In this document: positions 22,241 to 32,221 of the stretch, piece by piece
Position numbering within the stretch: the stretch's first letter is position 1
How the letters are laid out: the number at the start of each line of letters is the position of its first letter
NCBI RefSeq assembly: GCF_016802725.1
Contig: NC_052667.1
Span: 15,343,346-15,407,345 of the forward strand
From: Solenopsis invicta
Taxonomy: Eukaryota > Arthropoda > Insecta > Hymenoptera > Formicidae
Direction: 5' to 3'
Length of the DNA stretch: 64,000 nt
Notes under the pieces: generated by a model
Databases searched by the model: none
Seen by the model: the letters and a program-made list of their open reading frames with translations, nothing else
Told to the model about the DNA's origin: nothing
Program-made: the position numbers and the translations under genes

Positions 22241-25219
22241 TTTCTGTTGTCTCCTGAGGCTCCTCCACCTCCATCTCCATCTCGCGGTTGTCCGCGCCCT
22301 CGTTTCTACAGCTCTTCTCCCTTTGCGGGAGAGGAGCTTCCTCCTCGACTACCATGGGGGCCGGGGCTGGGGGCGGGGGTGGGATTGGATTGTAGATGGC
22401 CCCGCCTCCCTCCGGTCCTCGGTGCTCAGGGGCGCCCGTTGCGGCTTGTTCGCCAGGCACCCCTTCGCACCGATCCTGTGCTCGGCGGGCTTGCCCGCGT
22501 CTCGACAGACCGGGCAGCCCGCCTTGGCTGTGCATGCCTTGGCCAGATGGCCAAGGCCTCCGCACCTGTAGCAGCAGCCGGATCTGTCGATCCGGCTGCT
22601 GCATCTGGCCTGGACGTGGCCTTGGGCCAGGCACTTGTGGCACTGCAACCCCCGAGGGGGAAGCAGCACCATTCGGCAGCTCGACCAGCCCACCCTGATG
22701 CGGGGAGCGGCCAGAGCTGCCTTACCGGCCTTGGCTGGGATGCGAATCCAGCAAGTGCCTAGCCCGTTGGGAGTCATTCGGATCTCCCCCACCTTGATAT
22801 CGTGGGGGAAGCATCCTCCTATGGCTCTCAAGGCCTCAGCCACCTCACTCGAGGTGACCGAGTCGTCCAGGCCGCGCAGGCGTAGCTCGACCGTCTTGCA
22901 CGGTCGAGCTATCCTGACGTCGTCGTTGTCCCCAAGGGCCGCCCTGATCCCTTCGGCCAGGGCGTCGGCCTTGGTGCCGTTTTCGACGCCCCTGACCTCT
23001 AGGATCAGGGCCCCCGTGACGGCTCGTCTCGTTCGCAGGTCCTCAATCCCGAGGGAAGTGAGATCTACCTTCTCCCTCGCGGTCTTGAGGACCCGCGCGT
23101 ATGCTGCTGGGTCCGCGCAGGTCACCGTCACGGCCGCCGTAGTCGGTGGCCTAATTTTGGTGAACCTCGCCGGCCCAGAGGCATTTTTCCCTCCCTGTGA
23201 AGGGGTAGGGGTTGCGCCCCCTGTCCCTCCTTTCTGTCCTCCCCCGCGCCCTCCGCCCCCCCCTCCTCTTCTTCTTTTTCGATGAGGAGGAAGTTTGGGC
23301 GGGGGGTTGTTGGGGGGGGGTTGGATCGGGAGGACCCTCAGGGCCCTTTTAGAGGGAGGGAGGGGCGCCGCCTTGGCCGCCTCAGAATTGGCAGCTTTGG
23401 CGGCCCCCTTCTTCTTTTTTCTGGAGACCACCTCCGTCCATAGTTGAAATATGGACGGGGGGGGCCTCCTTCTGCGTCGGAGCGGGCCTCGCGGCCGCTG
23501 CAACCGCGTTGCCCGCTCCTTTCTGGGGGGCAACCCCGGACTGCTTGGCAATCTTGCCCGCAGTCGGGGGTACCCTGGGCCTCTCCGCCACCCTGGGGGT
23601 GGGGAGAAGCCCCATCTCGGTGAGGATGGGGCTTCTCCCCACCCCCGCCGGGAGGACTCTGGAAAGAGCCTCCTTAAGGCCGTCCTCAGTCAGGGCTTTT
23701 GCCCTCTTCTTTTCTTTCCTCCCGCCCTCCCCGACGCCGGCCCATCCCAGAGGACTGGAGGGAGGGGGAAGGGCAGGGAAGGAGGCGCGGGAAACGGGAG
23801 CCGCTGCCCGGTACGCCACTTTCGACAGGGGGTTCAGCTGCTTGCTGACCCCCTGTAGCGGCGGACGGAAGTAGGGCTTCTTGAGGTCCCTGGCCGATAT
23901 GACCAAGGGCTCCTTCAGCTTTTCGACGCTGACCACCACCGGCAAAGTGCGCTTGGTGGTGGCAGTTTTGTTCAATGCCTCGCCGGGGGGTTCCCCGGTC
24001 GCCGCATCCGAGTAATTCGTGTGCGGCAAGTGAGGGGGCTCCCTGGTCAAGGAGTCGATGACCTCCGCGTCGAGGTCCATGTCCGTTTGAACCTCGGCGT
24101 CGGTGTAGCCGTCGATATCAGTAGCGCGCGTATGCGAGCTCTTCTCGAGGAGCGCCACTCGGACGCGGAGCTGCCCGAGCTCCGCCTCCATTTTGCGCCT
24201 CTCTGCTTCCCATTTTAACCTGGCCTTGTTCAGGGCAGCGCTATCCTCCCGGCGCAGTCGCGCCTGATCGTCCTCGTCTTGCCTGGCCATCAATGTGGTC
24301 AGACCAGCTGTAAGGTCGGTGTAGGCTGCCCACATGTCTCTGCGTATGGGGCCCTGAATATTGAGCGACCTTTCAACCGATTTCGCCAGAACTCCAAGGC
24401 TGTTGGTCATAACAGCCGCTACGGCGGCTGTTGACTGCAACTCAAGCTCCTCTGCGCGCTCGAGGGCCTCGGTATTGGCCCTCGAGGCACGCTCAGAGGT
24501 GGGCTTGACCTCCGGATTAAGGATCGCCTTGTGATCCTTTTTCAACTTTCTGGCCTTTTCCAGCTCAGCCTTTTGGGCGAGGGCCTGCGCAGTAAATTGT
24601 CCCTCGTGAGAGGGATCCTTTGCCGGCCGCCCGCGCCCCTTCTTCTTGGGCTCCTCATCCGACCCAGACGAAGACGAAATGAAGTATTTCGCCTTGGTCG
24701 TCTTTCGGTGCGCCCGTTTCGTTCCTCTGCCAATCGATTCCCTATCGGTGTCCACATCCATGATGTCATCGGACACCGGAATGTGGGACGGTGAGGGCGG
24801 CTGGGAGTCTTCCTTCTTCTTCCCGGAGTCGGAAGGGCCGGGAGTGTTTCCTCCTTCCACTGGTCTGCCAGTGCCCGGCTCGCAGCCGCTGGGCCTAGGC
24901 CCCTTGCTGCAGGCCGGGTCGGGCTTCGTGCCAGTGATTTCTCTGCCCTTTTTTGGTAGGAAATCCCCCAACGTGAGCGGGGGCTTTCCTGTTTTTGAAC
25001 CCGTGTCCTGGGGGTCGTTCGGGCTGAACAGTTCGAGTCCCCCGGCCCCGATACCGGGACCTCTCCTATACTTTGTTGCATCCCTCCCTTCAGCAGGGGA
25101 GATGTCGCCTCCTTAAAGTCTGGGAGTGATGTGGTTTTCACCACTCCCGTTCCACCACCCGTGCGAGTGCCCGGAGACACTGCACTTTTCCCTCCGTTTG
25201 TGTTATTTGAATGGCTCAT
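22230..25219 (-). pseudogene. R1-like ORF1 (gag), frameshifted
   Basis: The likely start is the ATG at 25,217-25,219 (MSHSNN...). The product is read across at least three frame changes: to the 529-residue frame (24,971-23,382), to the frame of 23,551-22,349 near the G-run at 23,457-23,463, and to the frame ending at 22,230. The first part has a basic patch, a coiled-coil-like stretch (about residues 250-300 of the 529 frame: KARLKWEAERRKMEAELGQL) and proline-rich segments. The second has three knuckles: CHKCLAQGHVQARC, CYRCGGLGHLAKAC and a CPVC...C type. ORF1 proteins bind the element RNA. Confidence 0.82.
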
Positions 25220-25249
25220 AATTATTTGGATCCCACTCCCCGTGACGGC

Positions 25250-26360
25250 TGGACCGACCGGCGTATCTCCCACCCCGCCAAAACATGACCGGTACAGGTG
25301 CCCCCGGCACTCCGGGGGGGTCGGCTTATGGCGCAGGCTCTGGGGATGTGACATCCAGGGCACGGGCCTCCAGCCCCCTACACACCCATGCGGAGGAGCC
25401 ATCAAGGGCTCGCCCCGCATGGGCTTTCAGGGGTCCCCCGCCTCCGACAGCGGGGGCACCGTCACGGGTGGCGCCACCCGGGGGGCCCCATGGACGGGTC
25501 GGGCAACGGAAGCGACGCCCCTTCCGCATCCTAACCGCCGTGGCGACCAGCACGTCCACCCAGGGGGGTGACAACTCCCCTGGGGGGACAAGACTCCGGC
25601 CCGGCACCCGCTTCGGAAGGGACGCCGTCGCGGGATGCCAGGCCAGCCAACACCGCCTCGGGCCCCGCCTCGGAATAAGTCCGAGCGGCCCCAGGGCTGG
25701 TCCATTCCGATACCTCGGGGAGGGTTTCCCACGAGGCACGCGACGGACCATACACCACCGCTCCGACCCTGCCCCGGAATAATTCCGGGCGGCTCGGAGA
25801 CGGCCCAGCCCGCTGGGTCCGGTAAAACCGGGGTCCCAGCGGCCCGTCACGTCTCGAAGGCAACAGCGGGCGCTCCATTCCAGGACAATTCCCTTCACGG
25901 GGAAACGCCCGCCGTCTCAGCACTCGCCCCCGACCCTGCCTCGGAAAAGTCCGAGCGGCCCGGGAGCCATCCCAACCCGATACACTGGGGAGTTTCCCGC
26001 GGTGCACGCGCCGGGACACCTCCGCCGTTCCGACCCTGCCCTGGAATAAGTCCAGGCGGCCCGGAAACGGCCCAGCCCGACGAGATTGGCAACGCCAAAC
26101 CCGCCGGCCCGTCCTTCCCGGAGGGACTGGCTCTCCCCATGCCAGGACGCGAGCCGTGAGAACGACACCGTCCCCAGACACGGGGATTACCAGCCCCTCT
26201 TCTTCTCGTGCCCGCCGCGCCCGGAGGCGCCTTGGGCAGGGCATTTGCCTTCGGTCTGAAGACAAATGTCCTCCACGTGACATTCCTCCCGAAGACATTC
26301 GGGGATGGAGTTCACCCTCTCACCACGATGAGGTGGGTCACATCGAGAGGGTGCATTACT
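25250..26360 (-). promoter_or_regulatory. R1-like 5' UTR with internal repeats and hairpins
   Basis: Very GC-rich DNA upstream of ORF1. Four loosely repeated units contain the phrase CGACCCTGCC or similar followed by a hairpin, at 25,669-25,685, 25,773-25,789, 25,940-25,955 and 26,040-26,056. A further hairpin with CACCCTCTC and GAGAGGGTG arms lies at about 26,310-26,352 at the very 5' end. Tandem 5' UTR repeats in non-LTR elements often carry the internal promoter, so a promoter or RNA-structure role is inferred. Open frames here on both strands are compositional. Confidence 0.6.
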
Positions 26361-26630
26361 GAACCTTTGTGAGATTTGAGTGAAGATCTCTTTGTAACTT
26401 TACAATAAAAATAGAATATATGGAGCATTGAACAGAAAAAGCTTTTTTCGAATCTTTTTCCGTTTTCTTTGCAACCTCATAAAATGATTTTTTGGTGGAG
26501 TAATGGGTTTTCATGTTTGGGAAATATTTGTACTATAACATGAGTGATTTAATTACTTTTTAACTTTCTTTAAATTATCTATCTATTTATTCATCTTTTT
26601 GATTTTTTAAGTGTTTTTGCTTATTTTTAG

Positions 26631-26936
26631 ATCCACGGACAGGCCAAAAGATTAGCGAATAAGCCACGTAGATATAAAACTACTTCAAGTGAAGACAAAA
26701 TAAAAAAAAAACCTAAACCTCTTGATGAATTAAAGACTAAAAAAAAAGTGTTTCAAAGTATACAAAATATTTCTGACAATTTGAAGTTACACAATACGAC
26801 ATGTACGTCAATTTGTGTTAATGAAAATGCTACCATTACAAAACCACGCATAATTGAGGATCGTACTTACAGTTCTGGAGATGCTCTACAAATTAAATAC
26901 AATCAGGAAAAGAATAAATCATCATATACCACGTAA
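26631..26936 (+). pseudogene. EnSpm second gene, N-terminal exon remnant
   Basis: After a TTTTTAG acceptor at about 26,630 an open frame starts with a basic HGQAKRLANKPRRYKTTSSED segment and runs to 26,936. This basic N-terminus is typical of the small nuclear-type proteins with a C-terminal DUF4806 domain that accompany insect EnSpm-like elements. It is followed by degenerate exon pieces to about 27,430. Role unknown; possibly DNA binding at the element ends. Confidence 0.5.
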
Positions 26937-27615
26937 TGGACCAAAACTTTACAATCAAGATATATATAATGCACAAAATAAGCAAAATTATGAAAAAGTG
27001 CAACCCAAAAATGTTACGATCGATAATTTATGCCATAAACAGAAGGAAAATATGCAACAATTATTGGACTCTTACGAAAATAATTTGGAACGTATATTCA
27101 TCCGTGAAGCTTGTAAAACTGCATCCGAAACTTACATTACACACACACAAGTAGAGAAAATTTAGAACCACATAATGAAATGTATACATTTACAAATGAT
27201 CAATTTTTTCAACGTAATGACTCAAATGATATTCAAGAATTAGTTATTCTCATCATTTCCACCATCAGTTATTCCACGGCCGATTGATCCGCTTCAAATA
27301 CAATCTTCAAATACTGCAGCGCCATCAATTAATCCACGACCGATTGAACCAGTCCAAATACTTCCAAATATAGCACCAGCAATAGAACAAAATGTCCAGT
27401 TATATGATTTACTCAACGAAGTAAAACATGAAATACAGTAAGTAATCAAAATATTAAATAACAAATAAAAACATGTATATTGCATATTCAAATTCATTCT
27501 CTTTAATGCAATGAACGATTTCATAACGTAAAAGACATAGGCACACACACGCATACACACACATGAAGATTTGAAATATATGTTAACGATTATAATGTTG
27601 AATTAATTAATTTCA

Positions 27616-28435
27616 GATCAATAAATGAACGATTGAATACTATTGAACATAAAATAGAGTTAAATGTTTTAAATACAATGCTAATGAAATCGCTACTTCT
27701 TCCATTTTCTACAATAGAAGCAATACAAATGTTTCAGAAAGATATACCGCCGTCTATCAAGATGTTGTAAGTATTTTGTCAAATTATTTTAGTACAAACA
27801 ATGAAGGATTAAAATATACTTTTACAGATTATATATTATAGTACGATTTTTATTTTTTTGGTAGGTTCATAATTTCAAGTTTTTAAATTGTATTACACTG
27901 AAAGACAGCATCCATCAGTGTATAAAAGATGCGTTAACAACTGAATTGGCGGACAAATTTACATGGTGGGGAAAAAAGGATAAAAAATTTCTCTTTTACA
28001 ATACAGTTTTATCCCAAGCAATTTATCGTAAGTATACATTTCTTATTCCCTTTTCAATATTATACAATATTAATTGTTTAACTAATTGCAAATTTGTTAC
28101 CGTTTTGTGCATTTATTTTCTTTTTGTTTTTAAAGAAGCTGTAACGTCAAATTGATATTATTCAAAGCCAACAAGAGAAAAATTTCAAAGAGAAGTTATC
28201 GGGTCGTTAAAAATAACCAAACAAAAAATTATAAATTCCAGGAGTAGACATCCAGGATTACCAGGAAACCGACGTAAGTTAGAAGAAGCTGCAAATGCAT
28301 TGTAAAATGAAGATGCTAATCATGATTTGCAAGCCAATAGGTTACTACAAAACAATAATAGACGCAAAATGGAGGACTCAAGCGATGACAGCGATAATTC
28401 TTCATCGTCAAATCTTGATAAAGAATAATAATTCT
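27616..28435 (+). pseudogene. EnSpm second gene, DUF4806-type C-terminal exons
   Basis: Three exon-like blocks with plausible splice sites: 27,616 to about 27,766 (after TTTCAG; donor GTAAGT), about 27,876-28,030 (after GGTAG; donor GTAAGT) and about 28,133-28,430. Together they give PFSTIEAIQMFQKDIPPSIK, then DALTTELADKFTWWGKKDKK and a C-terminal basic/acidic tail. The pattern of a hydrophobic helix, a Trp-Gly-Lys-Lys block and an Ile/Ala helix is that of DUF4806. At the first junction the phase is off by one base, so this copy appears broken. Confidence 0.6.
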
Positions 28436-28440
28436 CTCCT

Positions 28441-28740
28441 CTCTTCATCACTGCACCTTTCTCCACTTCTCATGTACCCCCTAAAAGTTATTTTTTTCAT
28501 ATATTTATAGAGATAGATTTTATATCACTATTTTAGTTTATACGTTTCCGTACGTACTTCTACGTTTTTATGTTGCTTAGTTTAATTGACGATAAACATT
28601 TGATACTCTAATAAGTTAAACTAATAAGTTTGCGCTCAGTGACAAAAGTTTAACACAGTATTCCTGTAAAGCTGAATTTTTATTAAATGTTCTGTTCATT
28701 AAATAGATTATGCAATAAATTATATTTCAGATATGTAGAT
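28441..28740. other. AT-rich interval, nothing recognised
   Basis: Likely the 3' flank of the EnSpm-like element. No clear CACTG-type terminus or gene. Confidence 0.4.
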
Positions 28741-28744
28741 TGAT

Positions 28745-28793
28745 GATATATATATATATATATATATATATGGATGGATTAAAATGGGACACC

Positions 28794-28840
<47 letters not shown>
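28745..28840. repeat. TA microsatellite with a remnant of a CAGGGTGTCCC-type element
   Basis: Two (TA)n runs enclose GGATGGATTAAAATGGGACA followed by CCCTGTA at about 28,771-28,797. This is the exact terminal sequence of the foldback element at 36,705-37,709. Only the last few tens of bases remain here. Confidence 0.8.
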
Positions 28841-28844
<4 letters not shown>

Positions 28845-29442
28845 ACGGGCAAAGTCCGCATGGTGTGCAGTGTCGACATTGCCCGGGCAAAGTCAGCTTT
28901 GCACAACGGAACTGGGCAAAGTTGTTTAAAATGCTTTATTAGCGGACATTGCCCGATTTGATGTGGGCAAAGTCAACACTGCCCATCCAGCGGTGGCAAT
29001 GTCAGCAACTGTTATTTCATTGCTGACTTTGCCCGGTTTTAAGTGGGCAATGTCGACATTGTCAAATCTCTGTGGGCTAAGCTGCGCTAGATGAACGGAA
29101 TTAATACCTGCAAGTTTCTTAATTTTTGAGGGTTAATATTTATGTAATAAAATAACAATTTTAACAATATTTATTAGACAATATATCAGTAGAGTACATT
29201 AACAGTATTAGATTATATATAACAGAGTATATATTAAAATACATATATTTATTAAAATATAAATCCAAAACTCAGTTATAGTTTTCTTTTAAAATAAAGT
29301 AAACACTTATTGATTTATTTAGAATATTGCAAACACAAAAAAATTAACCCTTATTGATTTAATTAGAATATTGCAAACATAAGAACATTAACTCATTGTT
29401 GAAACTATATATGATTTTTGAATCATATACCGATTTAGATAA

Positions 29443-31715
29443 TTATTTATTTTGACATGGCAATGAGTTGTGACATTTTGAATTACATAAAATGTTTGCT
29501 TTTCTACACTTACAACGGTTTGTTGTGCATTTAATTTTGCAGCTACATTTAATATAGCCCTGAGATCCAAACGCTGATTGATCAGCATTGATACTACGTA
29601 GTGACATTTCACACTGTGGTACATCTGTTGAAGATAGAAACATTTCGTTACAAATACCGAACTGATTTCGAGAATAAAGAGAAGATAAAATGCCACTCTT
29701 GGTGCCGATTTTGTACAATCCATCTTCTGTCACTTCTAATATGACTCCTATAATATTTTTCGGATCACCTTTATTACGATCAACACTTGGTAGTGGAATG
29801 GTTACAGATGTACCAACTTCAGCAGATGGAAATTTTTTCTCGCTCATGCGCAACATTCTTTTAGCTTGTTCCTGAATACCGTCTATCGCTTTGTTTTTGT
29901 TAGAAATGAGATCGCGTTTGACTGTGCAATTATGACATAAAACGTTAGAGTTCTCTGTTGGTAACTCACAGCAAAAATTATGAACAGGCACCTTGCATTC
30001 TGTGCAGTGATATATGTCGCCATCTCCTTTCTCACAAATAGAACATATTAGAACAACCGACGCAGAATTTACATTTTCAAAAAAATCAATGTTTTCGCGA
30101 ACTTCTTCAGTAATAGGTGTATTATTGGTAGTCTCAGATGATCCGTTGTCATGTATTTCAGTTGAATCAATTATGCGTTCTAATTCTTCTTCTGTTACTA
30201 TATCATTTATTACGGACAATGGTAAATGAGATGATCGAAGACCAACGTGAGCCTTTCTACCAAACATTGCCTCATATGGTGTTTGTTTGATTGCAGAATG
30301 CCAACTGGTATTCTTTTTCCATTGACAGAAACGTAATCCTTGAGACCATTTAGTCAAATTGTTTTCCTCCATCCAGGCAATAAGTATGTCTTGTACATCT
30401 CGGTTTGCACGTTCAACACTACCCTGACTCTCAGAATGTCTCGGTTTACCGTGCACTATTTTAAGATCAGGCCACATACTTTTTAATTCTTCGATAACGC
30501 TATTACAAAACTCTCTTCCATTGTCTGATTGTAAGACGGATGGACAACCAATAATGCAAAATATGTCTACAAGATTATAAGCGACCTCTACAGCAGTCTT
30601 GGTCTTTAGCGGGCGAAGACACACAAATTTAGTTAAGTGTTCTTGATAATTTAAAATAAATTTATATTCTCCGTCCTTGCTCGTTTGCATGTCGATTAGG
30701 TCTACTTGTGCTCGGTGATTAATTTCTTTAAATATCAAAGGCTTTACTACAACACCTTTTTTGAGATGGGTTTTCTTTTTTTTACAGATGAGACAAAGCT
30801 CAAGATAGATATGAATCACTTCTCTTGTTATATTTACGTACTTTGTTTTAATATTGTTTTCCAACTTATGTTTTCCACCATGTCCAGTTTCCAGATGTGC
30901 CATATGAATAATGTCAAAAACTTGTTCGTTATGTACGTAATACTTAATCTTCTTCTCATGTTCCAACACAGGCTGAATAAGTTTCTTAGACTCACCTAGA
31001 GATGTAAAATTAATCAGATTCTCTATGACAATTATTCAATATGATAATTATGGTACGATAAGATGGTAATTTATTGGTAATTTTGATAAAATTTATTGTG
31101 TCTGATAGCTTTATGCGCTAATAGTTTAGGTAGTAATCATTGTCCACACTAATCCATAAGTTTAACAAAATTCTTTTATGTTCTTATTAATTGTGCTCTA
31201 ATTACTGTATATTACATGTAGCATGCTACATGTATGAATATACAGTATTAAAATATTTTCTGAGCAATATGAATTAGATAAAATGTTTTATTCGTTACAG
31301 TCTAAATATTCCTTTTAAGCTTCATATCAACCTATTTTATTTCTGAAATTTCTCGAAGTAATTATTTAGAAATAATTTTTCCATAGTTTATCAAGTAAGT
31401 TACCGTCAAATTGAGTCATCTTCATTTCTGTATGAAAACATTTCTAGATTCTTAGACATCTCTAGACTCACCTACTGATAATACATCGTATCTTTTTAGG
31501 CGTCTATAATCAGTGTATGTTTTTTTATTTCTGATTTTTGCTTCTTCTACTGCACAAATTAAATTTTCGTATGCGTCTGAATTTTCTATTAAAAACGAAT
31601 TTATACTTAATTTTAAAGATTTCAATTTTTCGTTAAATTTTTCACGCATTTTATCTGCAGCCGTGTTTGTAGTCGAGTTTGTATCCGTGTTTGTATCCGA
31701 GTTTGTATCACACAT
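29443..31715 (-). CDS. Ginger-type transposase, left arm copy (two exons)
   Basis: Mirror image of the right-arm gene: exon 1 is 31,715 down to 31,472 and exon 2 is 30,995 down to 29,443, with a predicted intron at 30,996-31,471. The translated exons are identical to the right copy, 598 residues, with no stop or frameshift. It therefore encodes the same zinc-binding integrase N-terminus, D,D,E core, PHD-like cysteine cluster and Cys-rich tail. Transcription runs leftward from the central spacer and ends near the element terminus. Confidence 0.85.
30996..31471 (-). other. Predicted intron formed by a hAT-like insertion, left copy
   Basis: Mirror of the right-arm intron (32,466-32,941). The hAT-like element is 30,997-31,464, with 8-bp GGTGAGTC duplications on the minus strand at 31,465-31,472 and 30,989-30,996. 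Confidence 0.75.
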
Positions 31716-31748
31716 TATCTGCAAATAGCAAATACAATTTCATTCAAA

Positions 31749-32188
31749 ACTTTAAAGACAAGGTACAATTTCATGCAAAATATTCGATAATCTTTCGCTG
31801 TCATGAGCTGTGTATTAGTGTAAACGAATAACATAATAATTTACAAATTAATAAATTATTTTGCGCTCAGTGCCTACCATAACCTCCTGCATCAACTCCG
31901 TGATCTGTAACGTGCAGACTGTGTGGTGCGGTGGCGTTACGATCGTCTTAAGCGCCCCTACGCTGGAAAGTGGCTCACGCGCTCCAAGCACGAAACAAAA
32001 AAATGTTTAACGCTGTTCTACAAACGAGCTCATTGAGCCGACCAAGCATTTTATGTTTTTATACTTAAAAAATTATTGGCGCATATTAAAATTTTGCGTT
32101 CTTTCAAATCTTGTGCCTTATGCTAGAGCGTATGTTGCGTACCGTATCTCAACGCCTCCGGTGTTATGTTCCTGTGACTCTTCAAAGG
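31749..32188. promoter_or_regulatory. Unique spacer between divergent transposase genes
   Basis: These 440 bp are the only non-palindromic part of the element and lie between two identical divergent genes whose start codons are at 31,713-31,715 (minus) and 32,222-32,224 (plus). Any promoter must lie here or in the first bases of each arm. No strong TATA box is seen; the block is AT-rich at its edges with a GC-richer core at about 31,880-32,000. A bidirectional promoter is inferred from position only. Confidence 0.45.
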
Positions 32189-32221
32189 TTTGAATGAAAT
32201 TGTATTTGCTATTTGCAGATA

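Larger units (their letters stand above)
21826..26360 (-). mobile_element. R1-like non-LTR retrotransposon, 3'-truncated
   Basis: On the minus strand come a GC-rich 5' UTR with internal repeats (about 25.25-26.36 kb), a long ORF1 with three zinc knuckles (25,219 down to 22,230) and the start of ORF2 with an AP-type endonuclease (22,240 down to about 21,826). The sequence then passes straight into EnSpm transposase DNA. The reverse transcriptase, 3' UTR and poly(A) are absent. Losing the 3' rather than the 5' part is unusual for this class. The R1-clade assignment rests on QANLNHARAAQDML and GGDLNAHAVAWGS. Confidence 0.85.
19830..28440 (+). mobile_element. EnSpm/CACTA-like element, split by an R1-like insertion
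   Basis: A TNP2-like transposase (19.9-21.8 kb) and a DUF4806-type second gene (26.6-28.4 kb) lie on the same strand either side of the minus-strand retrotransposon at about 21.83-26.36 kb. This pairing is known to me from insect EnSpm-like elements, so I read them as one interrupted element. Terminal CACTG-type repeats could not be placed with confidence; a CACTGAAAAA occurs at 19,824. Frames in the transposase are broken by a stop near 19,934 and a gap at 20,740-20,857. Confidence 0.65.

Noticed and set aside
22058..23285. Long plus-strand open frames (234, 216 and 142 residues) in the GC-rich R1-like region.
   Set aside because: They are antisense to the zinc-knuckle ORF1 and are proline/arginine-rich as expected from GC-rich shadows.
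25285..26298. Large open frames on both strands (165-255 residues) in the GC-rich 5' UTR.
   Set aside because: Low-complexity Arg/Pro/Gly content, no motif, and they coincide with internally repeated UTR sequence.
28740..28961. Open frame of 73 residues rich in Tyr-Ile.
   Set aside because: It is a translated TA microsatellite running into the Ginger-type terminus.
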